Of a DNA stretch of 64,000 nucleotides, positions 32,961 to 42,378 are shown one piece after another. Position 1 is the stretch's first letter. Every line of letters starts with the position of its first letter. Both the position numbers and the translations under genes were made by a program. Source of the stretch: Rhizobium sp. ACO-34A (GTDB taxonomy: Bacteria; Pseudomonadota; Alphaproteobacteria; Rhizobiales; Rhizobiaceae); assembly GCA_002600635.1 (NCBI GenBank), contig CP021373.1:124001-188000 (forward strand). The letters are read 5' to 3'. The notes under the pieces were generated by a model, which made no database searches, had not been told where the DNA came from, and saw nothing but the letters and a program-made list of their open reading frames with translations.

Positions 32961-34369
32961 TTTGCCTCTCCTTCATCGACGGCAAGCGGCGTCGCCAGCT
33001 TTCCGGCGGTCAGGGCGGCGAGATGGGCATTGCAGTAGAAACCCTGACAGCGGCCCATGCCGGCGCGGGTGCGCCGTCTCAAGCCGCCGAAATCTCCCGG
33101 CGGAACCGGGCTTGTGAAGGTCGCCTCCACTTCCCGCCGCGTCACCAGTTCGCAATGGCAGAGGATTTCGCCGTGATCCGGGCGCTGCCAGTCGCGCTCC
33201 TCGGTTTCCGTGAGGTTCGGCATGACGATGGAAGGGACAGATGCAGGCGGCGTCAACGCTTCGCCGAAGGTGGCGTGAAGCTCGACCGCATGGCGGGCAA
33301 GACCGAGGGCGGCGGAAAGGCCGGTGGAGCGGATGCCGCCGAGCGTGATCGCCCGCGCCTCGGGGCGGCAGGCAACCCGGTAGGCCTTTTTTTCGGTCGC
33401 GGGTCGAAGCCCCGCATAAAGCGCGGTGACGGGAATACCCGCCAGCGCCGGCACGATTTCCGCGCCGCGGGTGATAAGCGCCTTCAGCGTATCGGCCTCG
33501 ACGGTGGCGCGGATACGGTCGTCCTGCTCTTCCGCCGTCGGGCCGATGATGACGTTGCCAAACGCGGTGGGGCAGACGACGATGCCCTTGGTGATCTCTG
33601 TCGGCACCGGCAGCACGATGCGCGGCACATGCCGGAAGGCTGCCTTGTCCAGCACCACGAACTGGCCCTTGCGCGGATGAATGGCAAATTCCGGGGCAAA
33701 ACCCAGTCTCTCGTCCACCACATCGCCGTAAAGGCCGGCGGCGTTGACGACGGCGCGGGCGCATACCTCGCCTGAGGACGTTTCAAGCGTCCATTCGCCA
33801 TCGAACGTGCCTTTCAGCAGTTCGGTGCTCCTGAGAAAGTGCGCGCCGAGCGAAACGGCCTGGGTGAGATAGGCAAGCGGCGCTGTCCACGGGTCGATCA
33901 CATGCTCGCCCGCCACCTCGATGGCCGCGACGAGGTTTTCCGAAAGGCTGGGCATGGTGGCGCGGGCAGCGCTTCCCGTCAGAAGCTTCAGTTCGGAAAT
34001 GCCGTTGGCGCGGCCTGTCTCCTCGATGGCTTCGAGCTTGTCGGCCTCCAATGCGTTCCAGGCGCAGACAAGCGCGCCGGTCTCGACGATCCTGAGGCTG
34101 AGGCTTTCGCGGATCTCCAGATATTCCTGCCGGCCGGCCTTGACCAGTTCCAGTTCCAGGCTGTCCGGTGGGGCGTCGAAGCCGGTATGCAGGATGGCGC
34201 TGTTGGCCTTGGAGGCGCCCGAGAGGATATCGGCGCCCTTCTCGATCAGCACGACACGGGCACCCGCGAGCGCAAAGCGTCGCGCGACCGCGCAGCCCAC
34301 CACGCCGGCGCCGATGATGGCGACGTCGAAAACTCCCGGTGGTTTCGGTGGCGCGTTCGCGTGGAGCAT
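32957..34369 (-). CDS. GlpA-like FAD oxidoreductase with BFD-type [2Fe-2S] domain
   Basis: 470 residues. The FAD domain starts DVAIIGAGVVGCAVARRFAL. The DAO-type middle has DPWTAPLAYLTQAVSLGAHF and AVVNAAGLYGDVVDE, with LGGIRSTGLSAALGLARHAV near the end of the domain. The last about 80 residues form a BFD-like iron-sulfur domain: Cys-x-Cys in EILCHCELVTRREVE and Cys-x4-Cys in GMGRCQGFYCNAHL. This is the architecture of GlpA-type dehydrogenases. It would oxidise a phosphorylated or free polyol and pass electrons via the cluster to its partner flavoprotein. The start ATG 34369 lies 132 bases after the TRAP binding-protein stop. Confidence 0.9.
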   Translation of the reverse strand: MLHANAPPKPPGVFDVAIIGAGVVGCAVARRFALAGARVVLIEKGADILSGASKANSAILHTGFDAPPDSLELELVKAGRQEYLEIRESLSLRIVETGALVCAWNALEADKLEAIEETGRANGISELKLLTGSAARATMPSLSENLVAAIEVAGEHVIDPWTAPLAYLTQAVSLGAHFLRSTELLKGTFDGEWTLETSSGEVCARAVVNAAGLYGDVVDERLGFAPEFAIHPRKGQFVVLDKAAFRHVPRIVLPVPTEITKGIVVCPTAFGNVIIGPTAEEQDDRIRATVEADTLKALITRGAEIVPALAGIPVTALYAGLRPATEKKAYRVACRPEARAITLGGIRSTGLSAALGLARHAVELHATFGEALTPPASVPSIVMPNLTETEERDWQRPDHGEILCHCELVTRREVEATFTSPVPPGDFGGLRRRTRAGMGRCQGFYCNAHLAALTAGKLATPLAVDEGEAK

Positions 34370-34500
34370 GTCCGCTCCCTTTCATGCGGTGTCTTCCGGC
34401 GGCGAGACCGGGGAATTTCGTATCGGACGGCGGCGCGAAGCTCCGCGCCGCCAGTTTTCGTCAAGCCGGGAAGGCTCCCGGGATGAGATGCCGCGGCCGC

Positions 34501-35594
34501 TCAGCGGTAGGGATAGCCGGCCTTTTCCATGGTGACGGCATATTTCTTGAAGGCTTCGACCACCTTGCCGGCGCGCGGGCTGGAAGAGGCGATCTCGTCC
34601 CAGAAGCCTTCGGCATCCTTGACGACCTGCGTCCATTCCTCTGCCGGCAGCGAGGTGAGTTCCATCTTCTCGCCCTCGACGCGCAGCTTGGCTTCGCCGC
34701 CCCAGTACCAGACGTCGCGGTAGTAGTGCGACTGGTCGATGGTGATGAGGAACAGTTCCTGCAGGTGCGGCGGCACCTTCTGCCAGCTTGCCGAGTTGGC
34801 GAAATAGGAGCCGAACCATGCGCCGGTGACCGAGTTGGTCAGGGCGTATTTGCAGACGTCCGCCCAGCCCACTTCATAGGCTTCGGTGAAGCCGCACCAC
34901 GCGACGCCGTCGAGTTCGCCGGTCTGCAGAGCGACTTCCACGTTGTCCCACGGAATGGTGACCGGCACGAGACCGTAGCGCGACAGGAACTTGCCGGCGG
35001 TCGGAACGCCGAACACGCGCAGGCCCTGCATGTCGGCGAGGCTCTTGATCGGCTTGTCGACGGTGAAGATGTGCAGCGGGTCCCAGGCGCCGGCCGAAAG
35101 CCAGGTCACGTCCTTGACCTCGCCATAGGCCTCTTCCCAGATTTCCTTCAGGCCATAATACTTGAACAGCACCGGCACATCGAGGCTATAGCGGGTGGCG
35201 AAGGGGAAGTAGCCGCCGAAGACGGCGATATCGACCGGCGATGCCATGGTCGCTTCATCGGACTGCACGGCGTCGATGGTGCCGCTCTGCAGCGCGCGGA
35301 AAAGGTCGGAGGTCGGCACCAGCTGGTCGGCGTAATAGAGTTCGATCTCCATCTCGCCATTGGCCGCCTTGTTGAAGGCCTCGATCTGCGGCTTGATGAC
35401 GTGCGCGCCGAGCGGAGCGCCGGAATAGGTCTGGAGACGCCACTTGATCGGGCGCTCTGTGCGTTGACATAGGGAGCGGCAAGCGTCGAACCGGCGACGG
35501 CGGCACCTGCGCCAATGCTGGCCTTGGTCAGGAAATTGCGACGTGTCGCGAGGATCTTTTCCGATGGACTCTGCTTCTTGGTGTCGTCTGTCAT
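34501..35594 (-). pseudogene. dctP: TRAP transporter substrate-binding protein DctP, one frameshift
   Basis: About 364 residues if the frame is restored. The N-terminus has a Tat motif, ATRRNFLTKASIGAGAAVAG, with cleavage near PYVNAQ. The reading frame breaks at about 35457-35462 just after the signal peptide: the second frame continues ERPIKWRLQTYSGAPLGAHV and then intact as IELYYADQLVPTSDLFRALQ to VWYWGGEAKLRVEGEKM. A CAGGAGC to CAGAGC loss of one G would explain it. The mature protein is otherwise complete, with the DctP arginine region and GFTEAYEVGWADVCKYAL. It binds an organic acid or polyol-type ligand in the periplasm. Confidence 0.85.
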
Positions 35595-35635
35595 GTCATT
35601 CTCCTCTTGAGGTTATCGTTATGCTGGGCTGACCC

Positions 35636-36980
35636 CTATGGGATCAGCCTTTTCACCTTCATCTGCTCGGGCAGCCAGAGGGCCAGTTCCGGGAAGATCA
35701 TGACCAGTGCGATGGTCAGTGCGCCATGATCGCCGCGAAGGGCCAGATGGATTTGTAGATGTCGATGAGGGTGATTTCCTTGGGCGCGAGCGAGCGCATC
35801 AGGAAGAGGTTGTAGCCGAAGGGCGGCGTGATGTAGGCGATCTGGCAGGTGATGGTGTAGAGCACGCCATACCAGATGAGCTGGTTGTCGAAGCCGAGAT
35901 CCAGCGCCTTGACCAGCGGGATGTAGAGCGGTGCCACGATGAACGAGCATCGCGGTGTCGTCGAGGAACATGCCCATGATGATGAAGCTGATCTGCATCA
36001 TGATGATGATGGTCCAGGGGTCGAGGTCCCACTGCTTGATGAACAGGGTCTCGATGGCCTTCACCGCGCGAGCCCGTCGAACACCGCGCCGAAGGCGAGT
36101 GCGGCGAGGATCAGCCACATGAACATGCAGGAGACCGAGAGCGTCTTCATCGATGTCTCGCGCACCAGCTTCCAGGTGAAGCGTCCCTTCAGGATGGCGG
36201 CGAGCGTGGCCGATGTCGCGCCCACGGCCGAGCTTTCGACAAGGCTGGTATAGGCCGAAGACGAAGAGGCCGGTCATGAAGAAGAAGATGGCGAAGGGAA
36301 TGATGCCGGCCCGCGCCAGCGCCAGCTTCTCGCTGAACGGCATGTTCAGCTCTTCTTCCGGAACCGTCGGTGCGAGCTTCGGGTTCAGTCTTGCGCGGAT
36401 CACGATGTAGATACGAAGAGAACGCCATCAGCAGGCCGGGAACGAGACCGGCGAACCACAGCTTGGAAACCGGCTGGCGGGCGATCATGCCGTAAAGCAC
36501 CATGACCACCGACGGCGGGATGAGGATGCCGAGCGAGGAACCGCCCTGCACGACGCCGGAGATCAGCACCTTGTCATAGCCGCGGCGCAGCATTTCCGGC
36601 AGCGCGATGGTGGCGCCGATGGCCATGCCGGCAACGGAAAGGCCGTTCATGGCCGAGATGATGACCATCAGGAAGATCGTGCGATGGAAGGCCGCCGCGA
36701 ACGCGCCCGAACCAGACATGCAGCATCTTGTAGAGATCTTCGGCGATGCCGGATTCCGACAGGATGTAGCCCATGTAGATGAACATGGGCAGGGTGAGCA
36801 TGGCGTACCAGTTGAACAGCTTGAACACCTGGTTGAACGGCAGCTCCACGGCTCCCTGCCCGTAAAGCAGCATTGCGGCGCCGGCGGCGACGAAACGATG
36901 GCGGCAAAGACGCGCTGGCCCGTGACGAGCAGCAGCACCATCGATGCGAACATCAGCAACGCGATCATTTCATAGCTCAT
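35636..36980 (-). pseudogene. dctM: TRAP transporter large permease DctM, multiple frameshifts
   Basis: The gene can be followed from MSYEMIALLMFASMVLLLVT (start 36980) to EQMKVKRLIP (end 35636), but the frame changes near 36889, 36690 (two), 36425-36410 (two), 36255, 36066, 35943 and 35723. Between breaks the sequence is fully conserved: LTLPMFIYMGYILSESGIAE, ISAMNGLSVAGMAIGATIAL, GILIPPSVVMVLYGMIARQP, QWDLDPWTIIIMMQISFIIM and ITPPFGYNLFLMRSLAPKEI. Most breaks look like loss of one G or C from a short run. True decay would also give substitutions and stops, so sequencing or assembly error is likely. The start overlaps the small permease by 11 bases. Confidence 0.85.
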
Positions 36981-37486
36981 GCCAGCTCCTTTCACGGATC
37001 GTGGCAATGTGCTTGAAGACGAGGGAGAAGGCCTGCATCAGCATCAGCACGATGCAGACGACCATCAGGGCCTTGATCGGGATGACCGACGGGTTCCAGA
37101 TCGAGAAAGCGTTTTTCGTTGGTCTCGATCGCATAGGGAGGCTCGAAATGCGCCTGCGAGCAAAACGCCCAGATAGAAAATCAGACAGACGGACATGGCG
37201 AGGTCGATCTTCGCCTTGCCCTTGTGGGAACGCGTCGAATACCAGAGGTCCATGCGTACATGCTCATCGTTCTTGAGCGTGATCGGGCCGCCCATGAAAT
37301 AATAGGCGGCGAGCGTGAACTGCGTCAGCTCCACCGCCCAGTGAACGGGCATCCTGATGAGGTTGCGGGTGATCGCGTCGAAGATCAGCGTGCCGCCATC
37401 ATGAAGATGAGCGATGCCGCGAGATAGCCGACATAATCCGAAATCCGGTCCGTGATACGGACGTAGCTGGCAATCAGCGGATGCAT
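36970..37486 (-). pseudogene. dctQ: TRAP transporter small permease DctQ, multiple frameshifts
   Basis: The start is ATG 37486 with GGAGG at 37495-37499. The protein reads MHPLIASYVRITDRISDYVG then YLAASLIFMMA; the frame breaks at about 37394 and continues IFDAITRNLIRMPVHWAVEL, FTLAAYYFMGGPITLKNDEH and SVCLIFYLGVLLAGA. Further breaks fall at about 37147-37160 and 37105, after which it ends VCIVLMLMQAFSLVFKHIAT and stops at 36970. Four membrane segments, as expected for DctQ. It is the first gene of the operon; TRAP operons often begin with the binding protein, so the order Q-M-P is less common. Confidence 0.82.
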
Positions 37487-37837
37487 GGCGATCCTCCGGA
37501 AATTGGCGGTTCGGTATGATGGATGGTCAAACTTCTGCTCCGTCACAGGCGATAAAAACGCGCGCAGATCATCGGCCGGGGCCGGGGCGCGGCACCGCTT
37601 CTGATTTGTCAGCAAAACGATCAAACGGAAGGCAGGCTTCCGCGGCAGGCAACAGGGAGGAACCCCGCCGAGCCTCGAATATCAAACCCGGCCGCTACGG
37701 CGGCTGCCGTGTATCTGTGAAATTGTCATTCCGTTCCCCTTGCGCCCCTCAGGCGTGCATGCGGCCTTTTCGGTTATCTCGCACCCGCACAGCTTAGCCG
37801 TTTTTTTCTTGAAAGAAAGACCAAATTTTCAATTCAA

Positions 37838-37849
37838 GACCGAACGGTC
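37838..37849. promoter_or_regulatory. Operator-like palindrome box 1 (GACCGAACGGTC)
   Basis: Perfect inverted repeat GACCG-AA-CGGTC. It shares the pattern GACYGAAYRGTC with boxes 2 and 3, which lie 33 and 65 bases to the right, about three helical turns apart each. Confidence 0.6.
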
Positions 37850-37870
37850 ATTTCAATGGCCGCGAATATT

Positions 37871-37882
37871 GACTATTCGGTC
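37871..37882. promoter_or_regulatory. Operator-like palindrome box 2 (GACTATTCGGTC)
   Basis: Imperfect member of the set: the reverse complement GACCGAATAGTC matches box 1 at 10 of 12 positions. It is flanked as TGAC...GTCA. Confidence 0.55.
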
Positions 37883-37902
37883 ATAATCGTGAGGATTTAA
37901 TT

Positions 37903-37914
37903 GACTGAACAGTC
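37903..37914. promoter_or_regulatory. Operator-like palindrome box 3 (GACTGAACAGTC)
   Basis: Perfect inverted repeat GACTG-AA-CAGTC, 69 bases upstream of the preferred regulator start (37983). Likely bound by the divergently encoded DeoR-family protein. Confidence 0.6.
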
Positions 37915-37982
37915 GCCGCGTGCAATTCCTCCGCAAAATACGCGGCAGAATCGTCGGCCGCAGAATCGAAGGAAATACCCAG

Positions 37983-38752
37983 GTGCAGCCATCCGAACGC
38001 CGGGAAAAGATCGTCGCGCTTCTGGGCCGGACGGGCGAGATGGCGGTGGAGGCGCTGGCCGAGGCTCTGGACGTTTCCCGCGAGACGATCCGCCGCGATC
38101 TGACGCAGCTCGATGCCGCCGGAAGGCTTCGCAAGTTTCATGGCGGCGCGCGGCCGATGACGGTGCCGGCGGCTTCGCTTGAAAAGGAAGGCCCCTTCGC
38201 GCAGCGGGTCGCGCAGAATGCCGAGGCCAAGCGGAAACTGGCGCGCGCCGCCTGCCGCCTGTTCAAGCCCGGCGATTCCCTCTTCATCGACACCGGCAGC
38301 ACGACCGTGGCGCTGGCCGAGGCGCTGGCCGGTCTCGACGGGCTTGTCGTTGTCACCAATTCCCGCGCATTGCCGCGACGCTGGCCGTCAATCCGAGCCA
38401 CACGCTGTTCCTGATCGGCGGGGCCTACAGCGCCGATGCCGGCGAAAGCCTCGGGCCGCTGGCGCTGGAGCAGGTGGTGAAGTTCCGCGCCCGCCATGCG
38501 GTCCTGACGATTGGCGCGCTGGATGCGACGAGCGTCATGGATTTCGATCTTCAGGAAGCGGAAATGGCCAAGGCCATGATCGAGCGCGCCGATCTCGTGA
38601 CCGTGCTGGCCGATCACTCCAAGTTCGACCGTCGCGCCGTCTTCGAGGTCGCCCCGCTTTCACGCGTCGATACGCTCGTCACCGACGCCCATCCCTCGGA
38701 AGCGATGACGCGGGCGCTGACGGCGGCCAATGTGCGGATCGTAACGCCATAG
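37983..38752 (+). pseudogene. DeoR-family transcriptional regulator, one frameshift
   Basis: About 256 residues from GTG 37983, which has AAGGA at 37969-37973; an upstream ATG at 37920 lacks a ribosome site. The DNA-binding part reads SERREKIVALLGRTGEMAVE and LAEALDVSRETIRRDLTQLD, then LRKFHGGA, the DeoR signature. The frame breaks at about 38367 (TNSR, then IAATLAVNPSHTLFLIGGAY in the second frame). The sugar-phosphate sensor domain is complete, with FIDTGSTTVALAEAL and LADHSKFDRRAVFEV. It is divergent from the TRAP/polyol operon and probably represses it until a phosphorylated intermediate is made. The single-base loss may be a sequence error, as in the adjacent genes. Confidence 0.85.
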
Positions 38753-38781
38753 GCCGCGCCTGTTACGGCGCGTCGCGTGCC

Positions 38782-38803
38782 CCCGGCCCTTTCGCTGGCC
38801 GGG
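38782..38803. terminator. Stem-loop between converging regulator and cupin genes
   Basis: CCCGGCC and GGCCGGG arms around a CTTTCGCT loop, between two converging genes. No clear T run on either side, so the terminator call is tentative. Confidence 0.4.
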
Positions 38804-38847
38804 AGAATGTCTGGAATCTCCTGCCCGTCAGGCGAGTCTTCCGGAGA

Positions 38848-39686
38848 TCAGAGAAGATCCGGGTGGCGGTTGACGTCCTTGTAGAGCAGGTAGCGGAAGC
38901 GGCCGGGGCCGCCGGCATAGCAGGCCTGCGGGCAGAAGGCGCGCAGCCACATGTAGTCACCGGCTTCCACTTCGACCCAGTCCTGGTTCAGCCGGTAGAC
39001 GGCCTTGCCTTCCAGCACATAGAGGCCGTGCTCCATGATGTGGGTTTCCATGAAGGGAATGATCGCGCCCGGTTCGAAGGTGACGATGTTGAGGTGCATG
39101 TCATAGCGCACATCGGCCGGATCGATGAAGCGGGTCGTCGCCCACTTGCCGTCGGTATCGGGCATCGCAACCATTTCGCGCTCGTCTTCATGGGCGAAGA
39201 TGGCCGGCGGCGGCTCGAGGCCTTCGACCACCTTGAAGGCCTTGCGGATCCAGTGGAAACGGATCGGCGCATCGCTGTCGTTGCGGAACGTCCATTTGGC
39301 GCCGGCGGGCAGATAGGCGAAGGAGCCGGTGCGCAGCGCATGGTCCTTACCGTCGTAGGAGATCGTGCCATTGCCTTCGACGACGAAGATGCCGGCCTCG
39401 GCGCGGATATCCGGCTCGGGTTTCACGCTGCCTCCGCCCGGCATCACTTCCATGATGTACTGCGCGAAGGTCTCGGCAAAGCCGCTCAAGGGACGCGAGA
39501 TGATCCAGGCGCGCGTGCCTCCCAATGAGGCAGCACGCTGGTGACGATGTCGCTCATCACGGTCTTCGGGATCACCGCGTAAGCCGTGGTGAACACGGAC
39601 TTGCTGGAAAGCGTCTGGGTCTGAGGCGGCAGGCCGCCGACATCAGAGAAATAGGGGCTGTTGGTCATCATGTCGTCCGATAGCAT
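38848..39686 (-). pseudogene. (S)-ureidoglycine aminohydrolase-like bicupin (AllE/UGlyAH), one frameshift
   Basis: About 279 residues when the frame is restored. The N-terminal part (TNSPYFSDVGGLPPQTQTLS, KTVMSDIVTSVLPHW) is in one frame; after about 39519 it continues GTRAWIISRPLSGFAETFAQ. A GGGC to GGC loss would explain the break. The C-terminal cupin has the metal site METHIMEHGLYVLEGKAVY followed by YMWLRAFCPQACYAGG, providing the Glu, two His and Gln ligands of ureidoglycine aminohydrolase. The family releases ammonia from (S)-ureidoglycine in allantoin breakdown. It lies far from the PuuE-like gene but supports purine use by this strain. The start could be 39686, 39671 or 39668. Confidence 0.82.
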
Positions 39687-39780
39687 TTGTCTCGCTGTTT
39701 AATTCGCCAATTCGGCGGCGATGTCCATGCCAATGTTTTGCGATTTCGATGCGCGGCAACGCGGGACCCGGTCAAAACGA

Positions 39781-39812
39781 AGCCACCGGCGTCGTGCCGG
39801 ACGCCGGTGGCT
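39781..39812 (-). terminator. Rho-independent terminator of the zinc alcohol dehydrogenase gene
   Basis: Perfect 13-bp stem AGCCACCGGCGTC / GACGCCGGTGGCT with a 6-base loop. On the - strand it is followed by TCGTTTTG. It begins 32 bases after the dehydrogenase stop. Confidence 0.75.
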
Positions 39813-39843
39813 GTTTCAGTATGCTTCAGGGATCCGGCAGATC

Positions 39844-40881
39844 TCAGGCCGCGAGAATGACCTTCATCGCCTTTTCACGGGCGGCATTGCCGAAGACCTC
39901 ATAGGCGTCGAGGATCTCGTCGAGCGCGAAACGATGGGTGATCAGCTTGCTCGGATCGAACTTGCCGGCCTCCACGGTCTTCAGGAGCATCGGCGTGGTG
40001 TTGGTGTTCACCAGGCCCATCGAGATGTTGATGTTCTTGATCCACAGATCCTCGATGTGAAGCTCCACCGGCTTGCCGTGAACGCCGACATTGGCGATCT
40101 TGCCGCCGGCCGAGACGATCTTCTGGCAGATGTCGAAGGTCGCGGGCACGCCGACGGCCTCGATCGCCACATCGACGCCGCGTCCATCGGTCATCGCCAG
40201 AACCTTCCCGGCCGCATCCTCAGAGCCGACCTGCACCGTATCGGTGGCGCCGAACTGGCGGGCGAGCGCCAGACGCGCCGGGTCCATGTCGATCATCACG
40301 ATCTTGCCCGGAGAATAGAACTGCGCTGTCAGCAGCGCCGACATGCCGACCGGACCCGCGCCGACGATGGCGACGGTATCACCCGGCTTCACGCCGCCCG
40401 CCTGCACGCCGATTTCCAGACCCGTGGGCAGGATGTCGGAGAGCATGACCAGCGCTTCCTCGTCCGCCCCGGCCGGGATCGGATAAAGCGAGTTGTCTCC
40501 ATGGCGGATGCGGACGTATTCGGCCTGCGTGCCGTCCACCGTATGGCCGAGCTGCCAGCCGCCGTCATCGCAATGGGAATAGAGCTGCCGCTTGCAGTTC
40601 GGGCAGGAGCCGCAGGATGTGATGCAGGAAATCAGGACGGGATCGCCCTTCCTGAAGTTGCGCACCGCGCTGCCGACCTCATCGACCACGCCGACGCCTT
40701 CATGGCCGAGCGTGCGTCCCTCGGTGACGGTCGGTACGTCACCCTTCAGAATATGCAGGTCGCTGCCGCAGATGGTCGTCTTCGTGATTTTCACGATGAC
40801 ATCGGTCGGCTCCTGCACGACCGGCCTGGGCTTCTCGACCCAGTCCTTCTTGCCCGGTCCGTTATAGACAAGCGCTTTCAT
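39844..40881 (-). CDS. Zinc-dependent medium-chain alcohol dehydrogenase
   Basis: 345 residues from ATG 40881, supported by GAGGA just upstream; an in-frame ATG 54 bases earlier would add a leader with no family match. Motifs: ICGSDLHILKGD, GRTLGHEGVGVVDEVG (catalytic zinc), CGSCPNCKRQLYSHCDDGGW (structural zinc cysteines) and VAIVGAGPVGMSALLTAQF (NAD site). It oxidises an alcohol or polyol to a carbonyl compound. It has its own terminator and lies beside, but not inside, the polyol operon. The start region is followed leftward by an unrelated AraC gene. Confidence 0.93.
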   Translation of the reverse strand: MKALVYNGPGKKDWVEKPRPVVQEPTDVIVKITKTTICGSDLHILKGDVPTVTEGRTLGHEGVGVVDEVGSAVRNFRKGDPVLISCITSCGSCPNCKRQLYSHCDDGGWQLGHTVDGTQAEYVRIRHGDNSLYPIPAGADEEALVMLSDILPTGLEIGVQAGGVKPGDTVAIVGAGPVGMSALLTAQFYSPGKIVMIDMDPARLALARQFGATDTVQVGSEDAAGKVLAMTDGRGVDVAIEAVGVPATFDICQKIVSAGGKIANVGVHGKPVELHIEDLWIKNINISMGLVNTNTTPMLLKTVEAGKFDPSKLITHRFALDEILDAYEVFGNAAREKAMKVILAA

Positions 40882-41177
40882 CAAATCCTCCCTCGGGGGT
40901 ATGCCCCGCAGCATGATGTTACAGAGATCGCACATACCGGCCTCCTATCCGGATGGTGGTGTGTGAAACGACACCCGTCGCCACCATAGACAACGGGGAG
41001 CATCGCCGCTGGCCGGGCTTTGCTCCATTGCGGAAGCGGATGATCGAAAACGGAAGCAATTGGCTGACAGGGCAAGTCCACCGCCGGAACGGAACGGCAC
41101 TCGCCGTTCGCGGAATGCGGCGGCGTCAGCGGGCCATAAAGTGCAAGGCGTCCGGGCCTTGTCCGGCTGCCTGCGGG

Positions 41178-42203
41178 TCAGCCTGCCGGGTGTCTGCCCG
41201 GCCGGTTGCGCAGCGTCTGGTAGGGGCTTTCGCCGAAGCGCTGGCGATAGCTCGCGGCCATGGCGGTGAGGTTCACATAACCGCGCGAAAGCCCGATCGA
41301 GGAGACCGTTTCGCCGGGAGGCGCTTCCTCCAGCGCCTTGCGCAGGCCGTCGAGACGGCGCGCCGTCAGGAAATCATGCGGCGTGATGCCGCGAAACCGC
41401 CTGAAGCCATCGGAAAGGCTGCGGGCGGAAATACCGACTTCCGCGGCGATTTCGATGACCGAGAGACCCTCATGCGCCCGTTCCTCCATCAGCCGTTCGG
41501 CCTCGCGCACATATCTGGGCGCCGCGCCGCGCGCTCCCGTCTCGAGGTTGAGGCCGGAGCATTCGGCCCATCCGCGCAACAGTTCCAGGCACAGCATTTC
41601 CTCGATGCGCTTTTCGATCAGCGGGCTTGATATGCGGTCGTCGCGGGCGTCGACGGATCGCGTTGCGTAGTCCACGAGCGAGAGCCAGGCGGAATTGCCC
41701 CGGCCGAAGAGCAGGCGTTTCTTCCAGAGGTCGTCTTCGGGAACGAAGCCGTACCACCGCTGCGCCGTTTCCTCCATCAGGCTGTGGGGAATGGTCAGGT
41801 TGAACTGCAGGTCGTCGCCATTGGCGAGGTTCCAGTAGTCCGTGCGGCTGCAATCGACCACATAGCTGTCGCCGGGACGGGTATCGATGCTGGCACCATC
41901 GGCAAGCGGATGGCGCACGCTGCCCCGCATGGTGTTGACGACGATGATATTGCCCGAGGACGGATCGAATTCATCCGCCTTCGTCGGCACGCCGAAGCAG
42001 AAGCGGCTGAGAATGATCCGGCCGATCGAAAGGGTGCGCAAGGTGGCGTTCGGGTCCGCTCCCTTGACCAGCGGTCGCGCCGCGAGCGGCATGTAGACCC
42101 TGTTGCAGAACGCATTGACTTCAGCCCACTCCCGGGAAGCATTCAGTTTTCCGTTCAGGAGCGGCTGGCCCTGCGCATCATAAACCAGCGCATTTTCCAG
42201 CAT
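41178..42203 (-). CDS. AraC-family transcriptional regulator
   Basis: 341 residues from ATG 42203, chosen for the GGAGGAGG ribosome site 8 bases upstream; an earlier in-frame ATG at 42335 gives a leader without similarity. The C-terminal HTH pair is VIEIAAEVGISARSLSDGFR and VSSIGLSRGYVNLTAMAASY, followed by RQRFGESPYQTLR. The N-terminal part resembles the AraC-binding-like domain of ArcR/FeaR-type regulators (SYVVDCSRTDYWNL). It could control the alcohol dehydrogenase to its left or the peptide cluster to its right. It lies 175 bases left of a LysR gene with the same orientation. Confidence 0.9.
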   Translation of the reverse strand: MLENALVYDAQGQPLLNGKLNASREWAEVNAFCNRVYMPLAARPLVKGADPNATLRTLSIGRIILSRFCFGVPTKADEFDPSSGNIIVVNTMRGSVRHPLADGASIDTRPGDSYVVDCSRTDYWNLANGDDLQFNLTIPHSLMEETAQRWYGFVPEDDLWKKRLLFGRGNSAWLSLVDYATRSVDARDDRISSPLIEKRIEEMLCLELLRGWAECSGLNLETGARGAAPRYVREAERLMEERAHEGLSVIEIAAEVGISARSLSDGFRRFRGITPHDFLTARRLDGLRKALEEAPPGETVSSIGLSRGYVNLTAMAASYRQRFGESPYQTLRNRPGRHPAG

Positions 42204-42378
42204 TCGAGCATCCTCCTCCCAGATACCGCCGACATTGTGCCCGGAAGTGCGCAGATTGCAATCGTCCGTCTGCGTCACGGCAGGCAAAACCGGCGCATAT
42301 TGATGCCGCGGCGGCCTGCGGAATTGACGAAGCACAAAGCCGATTTGAACCCTCGGGAGGTGGCGAAAGATATGCGCC

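Larger units (their letters stand above)
37487..37982. other. Divergent regulatory region between dctQ and deoR-type gene
   Basis: About 500 bases with no supportable gene. The right-hand half is AT-rich and carries three related palindromes at 37838, 37871 and 37903, described separately. Promoters for the leftward TRAP/polyol operon and the rightward regulator must lie here. Confidence 0.65.

Noticed and set aside
35636..36980. Programmed frameshifting in dctM
   Set aside because: At least eight breaks with no slippery-site pattern; no known gene uses so many, so error or decay is the better reading.
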